Source of the DNA: Planctomycetota bacterium
GTDB lineage: Bacteria; Planctomycetota; Phycisphaerae; Phycisphaerales; UBA1924
Direction of reading: 5' to 3'
DNA length: 64,000 nt
Assembly: GCA_018968885.1 (NCBI GenBank)
Contig: JAGWZK010000004.1
Coordinates: 124,001 to 188,000 of the forward strand
Below are positions 18,708 to 28,901 of this stretch, in pieces. The number at the start of each line of letters is the position of its first letter. Position 1 is the first letter of the stretch. A model generated the notes under the pieces. That model made no database searches and was not told the DNA's origin. It was given only the letters and a program-made list of their open reading frames with translations. The translations under genes and the position numbers were made by a program.

Positions 18708-19631
18708 CTAATGGCGGTATTTCCAAAGGGCAGAGTTGAGGACGAGGCGAAGCCGCGTGAGACGCGAGATGCGCGGTCGTTGGTACATCAATGACGGGGG
18801 ATCGCGTTCGACGAGTGATTGGATGGCCAGCCCACCCTGCAGGAAGAGGTGGATGGTTGGGGCGATGGCATGGAAATCTGGTGAGGTGTGGGAGCGCAGG
18901 AGGTCGGGAAGATCCTGACCTTGGGTGAAGAGGTCGCGCGCGGCGGTGATGACAGGGGTGACGAGGGTGGAGACTTCGCGGTCATGGAGTGGTGTACGGC
19001 GTGCGGAAATGATGTGCCGCAGTCGCGCGGCGATGTCGACATCTGACGATGGCATGTAGAGGCGGTCGCGATCCAACAGGTCGCGGCGGATGTCTTGGCA
19101 GTGGTTGACGAGTTGCAGCGCGGTGCAGATGGCATCTGATCGGGCCAGGAGTGGAGCGGAGTCGGTTGACGAGAAGTCGAGCCCGGCGAGTTGCAGAACG
19201 ATGCGTCCGACGGGATTGGCAGAGCGTGAGCAGTAGTCCAGTACTTGCGGCATGGAGGTGTAACGGGTGACGATCTGATCCTGCTCGAAAGCATCCAGGA
19301 GGGCGTGAAAGAGTGCGGGATCGAGATGGTGGGCGCGGATGACGTGGGAAAGATCGCGGAAACGAGTGTCTTGGCACTCTGGGTCAGCGAGTGCTTGGTT
19401 GAAACTGGTGCGAAACTGGCGGAGAGAGGTGAGTGCGTTGTCGCGAGCGGCGGGGGAGCCATCATGCTCATCGGCCAGGTCATCGGCGGTGCGGCAGAAC
19501 CAATAGACATGGGCGAAGGGACTGCGCAGATGCCGCGGAACCAGAAGCGAAAGCACCGAGAAATTCTCGTAGTGTGTGCGCGCGAGCGTAGCGGGGGAGA
19601 TGGTTGAGGGGTTGGGGGAGGAGGCGGCCAC
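18708..19631 (-). CDS. squalene/phytoene synthase family, HpnC-like
   Basis: Trans-isoprenyl diphosphate synthase family enzyme of 307 residues. The two Asp-rich motifs that bind the Mg-diphosphates are present: TADDLADE (about 49-56) and NHCQDIRRDLLDRDRLYMP. The N-terminus THYENFSVLSLLVPRHLRSP matches the HpnC type (hydroxysqualene synthase of the HpnCDE squalene route) better than crtB, although hpnD and hpnE are not in the window. GTG 19631 starts MAASSPNP. It is divergent from ispH across 44 bases, which puts the maker of C5 isoprenoid units beside a consumer of farnesyl diphosphate. Confidence 0.8.
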   Translation of the reverse strand: MAASSPNPSTISPATLARTHYENFSVLSLLVPRHLRSPFAHVYWFCRTADDLADEHDGSPAARDNALTSLRQFRTSFNQALADPECQDTRFRDLSHVIRAHHLDPALFHALLDAFEQDQIVTRYTSMPQVLDYCSRSANPVGRIVLQLAGLDFSSTDSAPLLARSDAICTALQLVNHCQDIRRDLLDRDRLYMPSSDVDIAARLRHIISARRTPLHDREVSTLVTPVITAARDLFTQGQDLPDLLRSHTSPDFHAIAPTIHLFLQGGLAIQSLVERDPPSLMYQRPRISRLTRLRLVLNSALWKYRH

Positions 19632-19675
19632 GGCGTATGATTGAACAAGTGTAGAAATGAGGGCGTAGACAAGCG

Positions 19676-20728
19676 ATGAAGATTTTGCTGGCCAATCCGC
19701 GGGGGTTCTGTGCAGGTGTGCGCATGGCGATCGATGTGGTCGATCAGGCCGTGGATGTTTTCTCTGAGCAGCCGGTGTTTGTGTATCACGAGATCGTGCA
19801 CAACAAGCACGTTGTGGGGCGGTTTCGTGACAAAGGTGTGGTGTTTGTTGAAAGTCTGGAGGAAGTGCCCGAGGGGGGCACGGTGGTTTTCAGCGCACAC
19901 GGTGTGTCGCCTGCGCTGCGTGCTGGCGCAGAGAAGCGGCGGCTGAACACCATCGATGCGACGTGCCCGTTAGTGACCAAAGTGCACAGCGAGGCGGTGC
20001 GGTATGCCAAACAGGGGTACCAGATTCTGCTGGTGGGGCATCGCAACCATCAGGAAGTGATCGGGACGGCGGGTGAAGCGCCAGAGGCGATACAGGTGGT
20101 GGAGTCTCCGGAAGACATTCCGCGACTGACGATTCTTGATCCCAACAAATTGGTGTACCTGACACAGACGACGCTGAGCACGGATGATGCTGCGGTGATC
20201 ATCAGGGCGCTGAAGAAGGCGTTTCCGAATATCAAGGAGCCGCCGGGGAGTGATATCTGTTACGCGACGACGAATCGCCAGCACGCGGTTCGGCAACTCG
20301 CGCCCGAGTGTGATCTGGTGCTGGTTGTGGGGAGCAAGAACTCGAGCAACTCAGTGCGGTTGACGGAGATCGCGGCGAATGTGGGGACGCGGGGTGTGCT
20401 ACTGGATGACGCGGGAGAGATTGATTGGTCGTGGTTCACTGGTGCGGAGATGACGGTGCTGGTGACGGCGGGGGCGAGTGCGCCGGAGGATCTGGTGGCA
20501 GGGGTGTGCCGCGAGATATTGGGGCGATTTGGCGGGGAGATTGAACTGCGAGATGTTGTGGAAGAAGATGTGGAGTTCAATTTGCCGATCGGCCTGCGGC
20601 GGGCGATGACAGAGCGCGGGATGGACCCGGAGGCAAAAAGGTTGCGAGTGACGAGTCCGGTGATTACGCAAGAGATGTATGGCGCGACACCATTGACGGT
20701 GAGCGCGAGAAAGCGTGGAGAGAGATGA
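19676..20728 (+). CDS. ispH: 4-hydroxy-3-methylbut-2-enyl diphosphate reductase (IspH/LytB)
   Basis: Last enzyme of the MEP isoprenoid pathway, converting HMBPP to IPP and DMAPP with a [4Fe-4S] cluster. The 350-residue protein has the N-terminal LLANPRGFCAGVRMAIDVVD with the first cluster cysteine, VYHEIVHNKHVV, the second cysteine in IDATCPLVTKVH, and the third in GSDICYATTNRQ; conserved GSKNSSNS and VTAGASAPE follow. It is somewhat longer than E. coli IspH (316) but complete. Its stop overlaps the rlmN start by four bases. Confidence 0.95.
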   Translation: MKILLANPRGFCAGVRMAIDVVDQAVDVFSEQPVFVYHEIVHNKHVVGRFRDKGVVFVESLEEVPEGGTVVFSAHGVSPALRAGAEKRRLNTIDATCPLVTKVHSEAVRYAKQGYQILLVGHRNHQEVIGTAGEAPEAIQVVESPEDIPRLTILDPNKLVYLTQTTLSTDDAAVIIRALKKAFPNIKEPPGSDICYATTNRQHAVRQLAPECDLVLVVGSKNSSNSVRLTEIAANVGTRGVLLDDAGEIDWSWFTGAEMTVLVTAGASAPEDLVAGVCREILGRFGGEIELRDVVEEDVEFNLPIGLRRAMTERGMDPEAKRLRVTSPVITQEMYGATPLTVSARKRGER

Positions 20729-21912
20729 AGGCACCGGAATCGCATATTTTCGAGCAGACACCGGCGACGATGGAAGCATGGGCGGAATCCATCGGCATGC
20801 CCAAGTATCGGGCGGCGCAGATTCTGGAGTGGATCTATCAGAAAGGTGTGATTGACCCAGCGCAGATGAGCAATCTGTCGAAATTGGATCGTGACAAACT
20901 CAAGCAATCGTTCACGTTCCTGACAGGGCGGACGGTCAAGCACATGGAAGCGACCGACGGCACGCAGAAGTTACTGATCGAATGGGATGATGTGCAGCCG
21001 GGGATGGAGATGAGTGCCCTTGGTGTGAGTGAGGCAGCGGCGGCGTCGGGGGAGGCGGGCACCCATGCGTTGCCAGTGTTGAATGGGAACGGTGCGGCGG
21101 GGGATGCGAGTCGGCAGACCGAATGCGTGATGATTCCGACCGACGATCGCAAAACGGCGTGCATCTCATCGCAGGTGGGGTGTCCGGTTGGGTGCAAGTT
21201 CTGTGCCTCGGGATTGACCGGGCTGGATGCGAGTTTGAACGCGGGGCGTATTGTGGAGCAGGTGTGGCGGCTGGGGCGGCTGAAGGATGTGCCACGAATC
21301 AGCAACGTGGTGTTCATGGGGATGGGTGAGCCGTTGTCGAACTTCAACGCGGTCACGAGCGCGATTCGCACCATGTGCGCGTTGTGGGGGCTCGGGATCA
21401 GCGCGAGAAAGGTGACGATCTCGACGGTGGGATTGCCCAAGTTCATCGAGCGATTGGCGACGGAGTTTGAGTTGCCGGTGACGCTGGCGCTGTCGTTGCA
21501 TGCGCCGAATGACGAGATTCGGCGGAGATTGATTCCGTGGGCCGAGTATTGCACGGTGTCGGAATTGCTGGCGAGTTGCCAGAAGTGGTTTGCCAAGACG
21601 GGACGCGAGATCACGCTGGAATACACGCTGCTGCGGGGTGTGAATGACCGTCCAGAGCATGCGCGGGAGTTGGCCGAGATTGCCAGATCCATCCGTGCGA
21701 ATATCAATCTGATCAGGTACAACGAAGTGGATGGGTTGGAGTTTCAGCGTCCTCGCGATGAGGATGTGCGGAAGTTTCAGGAGTTTCTCAAGAGCAAATC
21801 GATCAACACGCACATTCGCAGCAGCCGAGGTCGGGATATCAAGGCGGCGTGCGGGCAGTTGCGGCACGAGAACAAGAACAAGTCTTCGGCTGGGGCCAAA
21901 GTGGGGGCGTGA
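20725..21912 (+). CDS. rlmN: 23S rRNA (adenine(2503)-C(2))-methyltransferase RlmN
   Basis: Radical SAM enzyme that methylates A2503 of 23S rRNA and A37 of some tRNAs. The 395-residue protein has the N-terminal helical domain (GMPKYRAAQILEWIYQKG), the CX3CX2C cluster motif in GCPVGCKFCASGLTG, NVVFMGMGEPLSNF, and VTLALSLHAPNDEIRR. A 25-30-residue Ala/Gly-rich insertion (about 95-125, GEAGTHALPVLNGNGAAGD) precedes the radical SAM domain and is not part of the usual family. The C-terminal cysteine needed for the methyl-transfer mechanism is in RGRDIKAACGQL. It overlaps ispH and the next gene. Confidence 0.94.
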   Translation: MKAPESHIFEQTPATMEAWAESIGMPKYRAAQILEWIYQKGVIDPAQMSNLSKLDRDKLKQSFTFLTGRTVKHMEATDGTQKLLIEWDDVQPGMEMSALGVSEAAAASGEAGTHALPVLNGNGAAGDASRQTECVMIPTDDRKTACISSQVGCPVGCKFCASGLTGLDASLNAGRIVEQVWRLGRLKDVPRISNVVFMGMGEPLSNFNAVTSAIRTMCALWGLGISARKVTISTVGLPKFIERLATEFELPVTLALSLHAPNDEIRRRLIPWAEYCTVSELLASCQKWFAKTGREITLEYTLLRGVNDRPEHARELAEIARSIRANINLIRYNEVDGLEFQRPRDEDVRKFQEFLKSKSINTHIRSSRGRDIKAACGQLRHENKNKSSAGAKVGA

Positions 21913-22715
21913 TGCTGGCGAACGTCACCCCTGCGCAGATGTCGGGTGGACCGGAGTGGGTACAGCGCTGGCTGACTGACTTTGCACCGTATTCGGCCCA
22001 GCATCTTGCGACACTGTTGATCTTTGGCGGGGCGATGGCGATTGGAATTGCAGTCGGAGTGAGGCATCGTGGTACCGCGCGGGAGCGATCTTGGCGCGTG
22101 GCGTGGGGTGTGACTGCGCTGGTGACCCAAGCGGTTGAGCTTTACTGGTGGTGCCGACCCGGACAGTTTGACGCGGAAACGTCGCTACCCCTGGCACTGT
22201 GTGATCTGATGGCGTGGGTTTCTTCATTCTGGCTTTTGTCGCGGGAAGGCACGCACACCCATCGCGTGCTGTCGGCGGTGATGTATTTTGGGGGATTGTG
22301 TCTGAGTTCTCAGGCGTTCATCACACCCATCCTCAAGGAGGGTGAGGGGATGGAGACGCTGCGATACTGGTTCTTTTTTGTCGGGCACACGCACATCGTG
22401 GGCGCGGCGTTGTATGGGCTGTTTGTGCTCCGCTATCGCCCGGATTGGCGGGCCTGCCGCGTAGCGATTTTCTGTGGGGTGGGGTATGTGATGGCGGCAA
22501 TCACGGCAAACCATCTCATTGGGGGTGATGCCAATTACGGTTTTCTGGGTAAGAAGGAGATTCAGCCGGCTGTTGTAAAGCTGGCGGGGCCGTATCCGTG
22601 GAAAGTCCTGTGGATGAGCGTGGCGGTGACGCTGATATTCGTGCTGGCGACGGTGCCGTGGATCGTGGTAAGAAGGTGGAAAGCCACGACCGCATCGGGG
22701 CAGATGTGCCAGTAG
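21912..22715 (+). CDS. TIGR02206/YwaF-like integral membrane protein
   Basis: A 267-residue membrane protein with about seven hydrophobic segments. Family features are visible: FAPYSAQHLATLLIF near the N-terminus, SLPLALCDLMAWVSSFWLLS, GGLCLSSQAFITP, GHTHIVGAALYGLFVLRYRP and the C-terminal GDANYGFLGKK with LAGPYPWKVLW. Function of the family is not known. The ATG overlaps the rlmN stop (TGATG at 21910-21914), so it is translationally coupled to rlmN. A longer upstream reading frame is not needed. Confidence 0.75.
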   Translation: MLANVTPAQMSGGPEWVQRWLTDFAPYSAQHLATLLIFGGAMAIGIAVGVRHRGTARERSWRVAWGVTALVTQAVELYWWCRPGQFDAETSLPLALCDLMAWVSSFWLLSREGTHTHRVLSAVMYFGGLCLSSQAFITPILKEGEGMETLRYWFFFVGHTHIVGAALYGLFVLRYRPDWRACRVAIFCGVGYVMAAITANHLIGGDANYGFLGKKEIQPAVVKLAGPYPWKVLWMSVAVTLIFVLATVPWIVVRRWKATTASGQMCQ

Positions 22716-22726
22716 ACTCCTGACGC

Positions 22727-23875
22727 ATGGTTTGGACAGTGCTCAGTCTGGTGGTTGTGGCGTGCGCGATCGCGGTGCCGTTGACGGTGGTGGCACGCGC
22801 AATCGGGCATCGGTTGAACGCGTTGGATTCGGCGGGTGTGCCGGGGCAGGTGAAAGATGGGCGCCGGAAGGTGCCGAACCTGGGCGGCATAGCCGTGTTC
22901 TGGGCGTTTGTCATACCTGCACTTGCAGCGGTGATCGGTGCCCAAACCACGTCGCCCAATTCGTTGCCGGATTGGATGGCAGAATTGAAGGTACATCTGC
23001 CGGGATTGGCTTCGGAAGCGGGTCGGTTGGCGTGGATGCTGGGTGGGCTGGCGGTGATGCACGTGATGGGGTTGTGGGATGACCGAAGACCCCTAGGACC
23101 GTTTGTGAAGCTGGGTGTGATGCTGGGCACGTTTGTCGTGGTGATCGGGATGACGGATACGCGGCTACTGACGATGCTGGATGGGCATGTTGGCGGCGCG
23201 TGGTTGAGTATATTGATCACGGTGGTGTGGTTTGGTGTCGTGACCAATGCGATGAACTTCATGGACAACATGGATGGACTTTCGGGTGGTACGGGCGCGA
23301 TCGCAGCGGCACTGTTCATGGCGGCGGCACTGGTGAATGGACAGTGGTTTGTGGCGGCGTGCCTGGGACTGGTGGTGGGTGGGTTGTTGGGTTTTCTGTG
23401 GTTCAACTTCCCGCGCAAGGGCGGCGCGACAATCTTCTTAGGCGATGGTGGCTCGCTGGTGGTGGGATATCTGCTGGCGTTTCTGACGACGCGGACAACC
23501 TATGTGCAGGGAGAGGGGTTGCACGCCTCGCACTGGTATGGAGTGCTGATGCCGCTGGTGGTGCTGGCGATTCCGCTGTATGACTTTGTGTCGGTGGTGG
23601 TGATCAGATTGAGCCAGGGAAGGTCGCCGTTTGTCGGAGATTTGCAGCATTTCTCGCATCGGCTGGTGCGGCTGGGGTTGAGCAAGCGAGCGGCGGTGTG
23701 CGTGATCTATGGATTCACTGCGGTGACCGGTGTCGCGGGAATTTCGCTTGGTTCGCTGGCTCCTTGGCAGGCGATTCTGGTTGGGGTGCAGGTGTTGCTG
23801 ATCTTGCTGGTGCTGGCGGTGTTTGAGCGGGCACGGGCGGTTGGATCCGCAGCGAGTGAAGGGGGCCAGCGATGA
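22727..23875 (+). CDS. MraY/WecA-family phospho-sugar transferase
   Basis: Polytopic membrane enzyme of 382 residues that transfers a sugar-1-phosphate from a UDP-sugar to undecaprenyl phosphate, the first step of a lipid-linked glycan. Signature pieces: KVPNLGGIAVFW, the Asp pair in LWDDRRPLGPFVKL, NAMNFMDNMDGLSGG, IFLGDGGSLVVGYLL and a HFSHRL histidine motif near residue 300. WecA type (GlcNAc-1-P or similar) is more likely than MraY because the gene is outside a mur cluster and next to an O-antigen-ligase-like gene, which it overlaps by four bases. Confidence 0.88.
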   Translation: MVWTVLSLVVVACAIAVPLTVVARAIGHRLNALDSAGVPGQVKDGRRKVPNLGGIAVFWAFVIPALAAVIGAQTTSPNSLPDWMAELKVHLPGLASEAGRLAWMLGGLAVMHVMGLWDDRRPLGPFVKLGVMLGTFVVVIGMTDTRLLTMLDGHVGGAWLSILITVVWFGVVTNAMNFMDNMDGLSGGTGAIAAALFMAAALVNGQWFVAACLGLVVGGLLGFLWFNFPRKGGATIFLGDGGSLVVGYLLAFLTTRTTYVQGEGLHASHWYGVLMPLVVLAIPLYDFVSVVVIRLSQGRSPFVGDLQHFSHRLVRLGLSKRAAVCVIYGFTAVTGVAGISLGSLAPWQAILVGVQVLLILLVLAVFERARAVGSAASEGGQR

Positions 23876-26262
23876 GTGAGACGCAGCATGCTGATGGGCA
23901 GAACAAGATTGAAATGCGCGAGTCAAGCTCGCTCAGCAGCGCGGAAGCATTGGCGCTGCTGGCGATTCTGATTCCGGTGATCTTGCGCACGGTGGTATCG
24001 ATTGACCCATTTCCTTTCTGGTCTGCCAATCCGCTGGAATCATGGATCGGATTGACGGGACTTTCGCCAGCGGCGATATTGGCTTGCGATTGCATCACGG
24101 TTGTGGGAGCGGGTGTGTTGATGTGGCTGTTGGCCCGCCGCGGCGTGGTGATGCAGGCGTGGCAGGTGGCCTTGGCGTTGCCGGCGATGATGGTGGCGGC
24201 GTGGTGGGGTGTGCGGCAGGGTGGTTCGGTGGATCATCTGGGCGCGGGGATGCCGTGGGTGGCTGGGCTGGCAAGCGCAATCGTGGCGAGCACCGCGGCG
24301 AGAGTGCCGCAGGCACGACGGGTGATAGCGGCGGTGGTGATTGGAATCAGCGCGATGCTGGCGTTGAAGGCCGGGATGCAGGTTTTTGTCGAGCATCCGA
24401 CGCTGGTGAGGGACTTCAAGGCCAATCGCGAGGCGATATTCGCGGCGAATGGGTGGCTGCCGGATTCTTCGATGGCGCGGGCGTATGAACGCCGCGTGAT
24501 GCAGAGTGAGGCGACGGGGTGGTTTGGCCTTGCGAATCCAATTGCGACGGTTGGTGCGGCGGTGTGTGTGTTTGGGCTCGCGCTGATGATGCCATTGCGT
24601 GGTGAGAAGGGCAGACTTGGCGTAGGGATGATGATCGCGGGCGTCGGGGCGGTCATAGTGGCGCTGGCGGGAGCGAAGGGTGGTATCGCGGCGGCATTGG
24701 TTGGGTGCGCGGTGATTGGCATCGCGTTGATACTGGGCAGGCCTGCGATGGCTGCGCGAAAGAAGTTTGCAGGGTTTCTGATGCTTGCAGGAGGTCTCGG
24801 GGCGGTGGTGATGCCCCTTGTGCTGGTACTGGCGCGGGGAGTGGCGGGGGAACGGTTTGGAGAATTGAGCATCTGGTTTCGCGCGATGTACATCGAGGCG
24901 GCACTGCGAATCTTCGGTCAGCATCCGTGGATTGGAGTGGGGCCTGCAGGGTTCAAGGATGCGTACTTACTTGCGAAGAACCCGTTGAATCCTGAAGAAG
25001 TGTCGAGCCCTCACAGTCTGCTGGCGGATCTTGGCGCTGGATTAGGCGTTGCGGGATTGATCGCTGGTGTCTTGGTGGTCTTTTTTGCATTAATGGCGAT
25101 GGCTCGCGTGCACGATGCGGCGACCATTGAATCGGTGCAAGAGACCACGACGCAACTGGATGACGAGGAAGGGGTGGATCGCCGCCTGATTGCAGCTGCG
25201 TTGGTGACGCCGGTGTTGATTGGGGCGTATCTGGAGCGAGACATCGCCACGGTGGAGAATCTGGTGGTGCGGGTGGTGGGGCTGGCGGCAGCGGTACTGG
25301 TGGCCGTGCAATTGGCGAGTGTCAGTGGGCGGAGGATCATGTTGGGGGCGGGTGCCGCGACGCTGGCGATGATCGCGCACGCGCAGATTGAAATGACACC
25401 GGTGCTGTCGGGCTCATCGGGGTGGTTCTGGCTGATGGTGGGGCTGGGTGCAGCGACGACGGCAACGAGCGCGGGAGCGTGCAGATTGGGGAAAACGTGG
25501 AGTGTGGTTGGCACACTCGTGTGTGTGTTCGTGGGTGGAGGCGTCGCCGCGGCGGCATTGCCAGGCGTGATGCGTTGGAACAGTGCATTGCGCGATGCAG
25601 CGCTTGAGGTGAGACCACTCGCCGATGTGAAAGCACTTTTGCAGCAGGGGGCGAGAGATCCGATAGCGATGCAGGATGGGTTGCGGATTCTTTCTCAGGC
25701 AACCGGAAAGCCGGTGACGGCCGATCCCAAGTCGATCAAGCCAGCAATTGACGCGATGCTGGAGAGTGCGACTGATCGAGCCAGCCGCGCCTTAATGAGG
25801 GCGCGGAATGAGGGTGATGGGCACTACGGGACAGCGCGGGCGTACAGCCAGTTGTTGATGTTCCGTGCCGAACTTGCGATCGAGCGAGGCGATAAAACCG
25901 GTGCCAAGGCATTGGCTGATCAGGCGATTGATGTGGTGAAGGAAGAAGCGGCGACCAGCAATGCCGCGAGATTTGGGTGGATCGGAACGCTGTGGGTAGA
26001 GCGAGCCAAGCGAGGGCTGGATGGGAAAGAGGCGCTGACAGAGGCCGATCGGGCATTTGAGGCATCTGGGAAGCTCGATCCCTGGAGTCTGAATCCGCTT
26101 TTGAGACAGATCGAGGTGGCCAAGAACGCGGGGGAGGATGCCAAGGCGGCAGTGTTGTCAAAGCGGGGGCTGGAGTTGCACAATTGGACGCGCTTAGACC
26201 CCTTGAAGGGACTGACACCACCCCAAAAGGCGGAATTGGAACGGCTGGCGGGTGTCAAGTAG
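23872..26262 (+). CDS. O-antigen ligase/polymerase-like membrane protein with helical-repeat tail
   Basis: A 796-residue protein with about a dozen membrane segments in residues 25-560 followed by a soluble tail of some 230 residues. The Wzy_C/O-antigen ligase signature is visible at about 340-400: a Arg-bearing helix (WFRAMYIEAALRIFGQHPW), IGVGPAGFKDAY and SSPHSLLADLGAGLGVAGL with the conserved His. The tail (AELAIERGDKTGAKALADQA and similar) looks like TPR repeats, as in other planctomycete members. It overlaps the WecA-like gene (ATGA at 23872), which suggests one starts a lipid-linked glycan and the other joins or polymerises it. Confidence 0.82.
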   Translation: MSETQHADGQNKIEMRESSSLSSAEALALLAILIPVILRTVVSIDPFPFWSANPLESWIGLTGLSPAAILACDCITVVGAGVLMWLLARRGVVMQAWQVALALPAMMVAAWWGVRQGGSVDHLGAGMPWVAGLASAIVASTAARVPQARRVIAAVVIGISAMLALKAGMQVFVEHPTLVRDFKANREAIFAANGWLPDSSMARAYERRVMQSEATGWFGLANPIATVGAAVCVFGLALMMPLRGEKGRLGVGMMIAGVGAVIVALAGAKGGIAAALVGCAVIGIALILGRPAMAARKKFAGFLMLAGGLGAVVMPLVLVLARGVAGERFGELSIWFRAMYIEAALRIFGQHPWIGVGPAGFKDAYLLAKNPLNPEEVSSPHSLLADLGAGLGVAGLIAGVLVVFFALMAMARVHDAATIESVQETTTQLDDEEGVDRRLIAAALVTPVLIGAYLERDIATVENLVVRVVGLAAAVLVAVQLASVSGRRIMLGAGAATLAMIAHAQIEMTPVLSGSSGWFWLMVGLGAATTATSAGACRLGKTWSVVGTLVCVFVGGGVAAAALPGVMRWNSALRDAALEVRPLADVKALLQQGARDPIAMQDGLRILSQATGKPVTADPKSIKPAIDAMLESATDRASRALMRARNEGDGHYGTARAYSQLLMFRAELAIERGDKTGAKALADQAIDVVKEEAATSNAARFGWIGTLWVERAKRGLDGKEALTEADRAFEASGKLDPWSLNPLLRQIEVAKNAGEDAKAAVLSKRGLELHNWTRLDPLKGLTPPQKAELERLAGVK

Positions 26263-26598
26263 CGCGAATCGAGTCAGAACATCGCCACAAGTGAAAACCC
26301 TAGTCTTTGTGGAAAATCGGGGTGAGGCGGTTAGCATTATGGAAGTAGGGCGATGTCGCCCCCCCCCGTTGTACCCGTTTTTGGTGCCAGCATGGATGAC
26401 GACGACGAAGAAGGTTTGTGAGTGGTGCCGCCAAGGTCATACTTGATCATGGGCGGTCGATGTCGTTGTCTCTCAATCTCTTGTGAATATCGCCGGTAGT
26501 TTCCGGCGCGTGTGTTTCAAAAGCAGTTTCAGTGGCGACCAGACCGGCCCAACCGGGTCGAGTGGTCGCCGAATCCAGCAGTTACGAGGAAGTGCCTT
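26263..26598. other. intergenic leader of fusA, 336 bases
   Basis: No gene is seen. It contains a run of C (26361-26369) and a small dyad CGCCGG-TAGTTT-CCGGCG at 26491-26508 about 90 bases before the fusA ATG, possibly a hairpin in the leader. No promoter can be fixed with confidence. Confidence 0.4.
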
Positions 26599-28731
26599 AT
26601 GCCAGCCGATCTGTCTCACATCCGCAACTTTGGTATCTGCGCCCACATCGACGCGGGTAAAACCACCGTCAGCGAGCGCATCCTGTATTACACCGGTAAG
26701 ACCTACAAAATCGGTGAAGTGCACGAAGGCACCGCCACCATGGACTTCCTGGAAGAAGAGCAGGAGCGTGGCATCACGATCCAGTCTGCAGCGACGACCT
26801 GCCCCTGGCAGTTCGAAGGCCGCGACTTCAAGTTGAATCTGATCGACACCCCTGGCCACGTGGACTTCACGATCGAAGTGGAGCGTTCGCTGCGCGTGCT
26901 CGACGGCGCGGTTGCGGTGTTCGACGGTAAGGAAGGCGTTGAAGCACAGTCCGAGACCGTGTGGCGTCAGGCGGACCGGTACAAGGTTCCGCGTCTGTGC
27001 TTCATCAACAAGATGGACAAGATCGGCGCGAGCTTTGATTTCTCTTACGACTCCATCCTCAAGCGTCTGGGCGCGAATGCGATTCCGATCCAGGTCCCGA
27101 TCGGCACCGGCCACGACCACAAGGGCATCGTCGACCTCATCAACCAGAAGGCCTACTACTTCGAAGGCGATAAGGGTGAAGAGCAGGTCGAGCGCGAGAT
27201 TCCCGCCGACATGGTCGAATATGTCGCCAAGTGGCGCCACGTCATGATCGAGAAGGTGGCCGAGCTCGATGACGCCTTGATGGAGAAGTACCTCGCCGAT
27301 CAAGTCCCAACTGAAGCCGAGCTCAAGGCCGCGCTTCGTAAGGGCACGATTGAGCGTCGCTGCTACCCCGCTCTCTGCGGCGCGGCTCTTCGTAACGTCG
27401 GCGTGCAGCGTCTCCTCGACGCCGTCTGCACCTTCCTCCCTTCTCCCACCGAGAAGCCCGATGTGCAGGGCACCGATCCCCGCGACAAGGACAAGGCCCT
27501 GACCCGTCCCCACGATCCCGATGCTCCCTTCTCCGGCCTGGTCTTCAAGGTCGTGTCGGACATCCACGGTGACCTGACCTACTGCCGCATTTACTCGGGC
27601 AAGATCACCAAGGGCACGCGCCTTTTGAACCCCGGCAACAACAAGCGTGAAAACGCGTCGCGCATCTTCGAGATGCACGCCCAGAACCGCATTCCTCTGG
27701 AAGAGACTGGCGCGGGCAACATCGTCGCACTCGTCGGCATCAAGGATTCCTTCACCGGTGACACGCTGTGCGACATGGATGATCCGATCATCCTCGAGCG
27801 CATGCACTTCCCGGAGCCCGTGATCAGCATGTCCATCGAGCCCAAGAGCCAGGACGACAAGCGTCGCCTGTCTGAGGCCTTGATGACCATCCGCCGCGAA
27901 GACCCTTCGTTCCGCTTTACATACGACGAGGAAACCGGCCAGACCATCATCAGCGGCATGGGTGAGTTGCACCTTGAAATCATCAAGAACAAGCTCGTCC
28001 GCGACATGAAGGTGAACGTCGAGGTCGGCAAGCCCCGCGTGTCGTACCGCGAAGCGATCACCCGCAAGGTCGAATACGTCCGCGGCAAGTTCGTCAAGCA
28101 GTCAGGTGGTCGTGGTCAGTTCGGTGACTGCACCATCCACTTCGAGCCCTTCACGGCCGAGCAGGCCGCGGCGGAGGAGATCGACTTCACTGACAATATC
28201 GCCGTGGTCAACGAGGTGGTTGGTGGATCGATTCCCAAGGAATACATCCCCAGCGTCGAGTACGGCATCCGCCAGACCTGTGTCACGGGCGTCAAGTTCG
28301 GCTACCAGATGATCAACGTCAAGGCGACGATCGTCGAAGGTTCGTACCACGCCGTCGACTCTTCGCAGGTTGCCTTCGAGCAGGCCGGTCGTCTGGCCGT
28401 CATGGAAGCGACTGAGAAGGCCGGCCCGGTCCTTCTTGAGCCGATCATGAAGGTTGTCGTGACCGTTCCCAACGAGTACCTGGGCAACATTACGGGTGAC
28501 ATCTCATCCCGCCGCGGCATGATCATCGATACCGAAGATCGCGACCCGGTGAAGATGGTGTCGGCGGAAATTCCTCTGGAAGAGCTCTTTGGCTATACCA
28601 CCTCGCTGCGTGGTATGTCTCAGGGTCGCGCCAGTGCGACCATGGAGTTCCTCGAATACCGCGCCATGCCTTCGGGCAAGATGAAGGAAATGCTCGAGGC
28701 CAAGGCCGGTGGCAAGCCTGCCAAGAAGTAA
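26599..28731 (+). CDS. fusA: translation elongation factor G
   Basis: GTPase that drives ribosomal translocation. The 710-residue protein has all G motifs: AHIDAGKTT (G1), [11 protein letters not shown] (G2), DTPGHVDF (G3), NKMDK (G4), then domains II-V including GELHLEI and the C-terminal [23 protein letters not shown] 26599 ([20 protein letters not shown]) has GAGGAAG seven bases upstream and is preferred over the longer open frame from 26512. It stands outside a str operon: no rpsL, rpsG or tufA is near. It uses more C-ending codons than neighbouring genes, as expected for high expression. A strong terminator follows. Confidence 0.96.
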   Translation: MPADLSHIRNFGICAHIDAGKTTVSERILYYTGKTYKIGEVHEGTATMDFLEEEQERGITIQSAATTCPWQFEGRDFKLNLIDTPGHVDFTIEVERSLRVLDGAVAVFDGKEGVEAQSETVWRQADRYKVPRLCFINKMDKIGASFDFSYDSILKRLGANAIPIQVPIGTGHDHKGIVDLINQKAYYFEGDKGEEQVEREIPADMVEYVAKWRHVMIEKVAELDDALMEKYLADQVPTEAELKAALRKGTIERRCYPALCGAALRNVGVQRLLDAVCTFLPSPTEKPDVQGTDPRDKDKALTRPHDPDAPFSGLVFKVVSDIHGDLTYCRIYSGKITKGTRLLNPGNNKRENASRIFEMHAQNRIPLEETGAGNIVALVGIKDSFTGDTLCDMDDPIILERMHFPEPVISMSIEPKSQDDKRRLSEALMTIRREDPSFRFTYDEETGQTIISGMGELHLEIIKNKLVRDMKVNVEVGKPRVSYREAITRKVEYVRGKFVKQSGGRGQFGDCTIHFEPFTAEQAAAEEIDFTDNIAVVNEVVGGSIPKEYIPSVEYGIRQTCVTGVKFGYQMINVKATIVEGSYHAVDSSQVAFEQAGRLAVMEATEKAGPVLLEPIMKVVVTVPNEYLGNITGDISSRRGMIIDTEDRDPVKMVSAEIPLEELFGYTTSLRGMSQGRASATMEFLEYRAMPSGKMKEMLEAKAGGKPAKK

Positions 28732-28762
28732 GCCCTTTCATGCACAAAAGTTCAGGATTTCC

Positions 28763-28794
28763 AAAAGGCCCCTCGCTTCGGCGTGGGGCCTTTT
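28763..28794 (+). terminator. rho-independent terminator after fusA
   Basis: AAAAGGCCCC - TCGCTTCGGCGT - GGGGCCTTTT, a perfect 10-base stem with a TTTTCTT tail, 32 bases after the stop codon. The A-tract on the other arm would also allow termination of minus-strand transcripts. Confidence 0.92.
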
Positions 28795-28901
28795 CTTCAT
28801 CCGAACGCGAGGACTTGTCGGGACGTATTGGGGAACGATGAAGAAAGTGGGTACACTCTGAACCGGGTCCTTTCGGATCCGGTTCGAACCAGCCGGAGAA
28901 C

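Noticed and set aside
28875-28900. GGTTCGAACC sequence as a tRNA T-arm
   Set aside because: No cloverleaf can be drawn around it; it is a short palindrome in the adk leader. No tRNA was found anywhere in the window.
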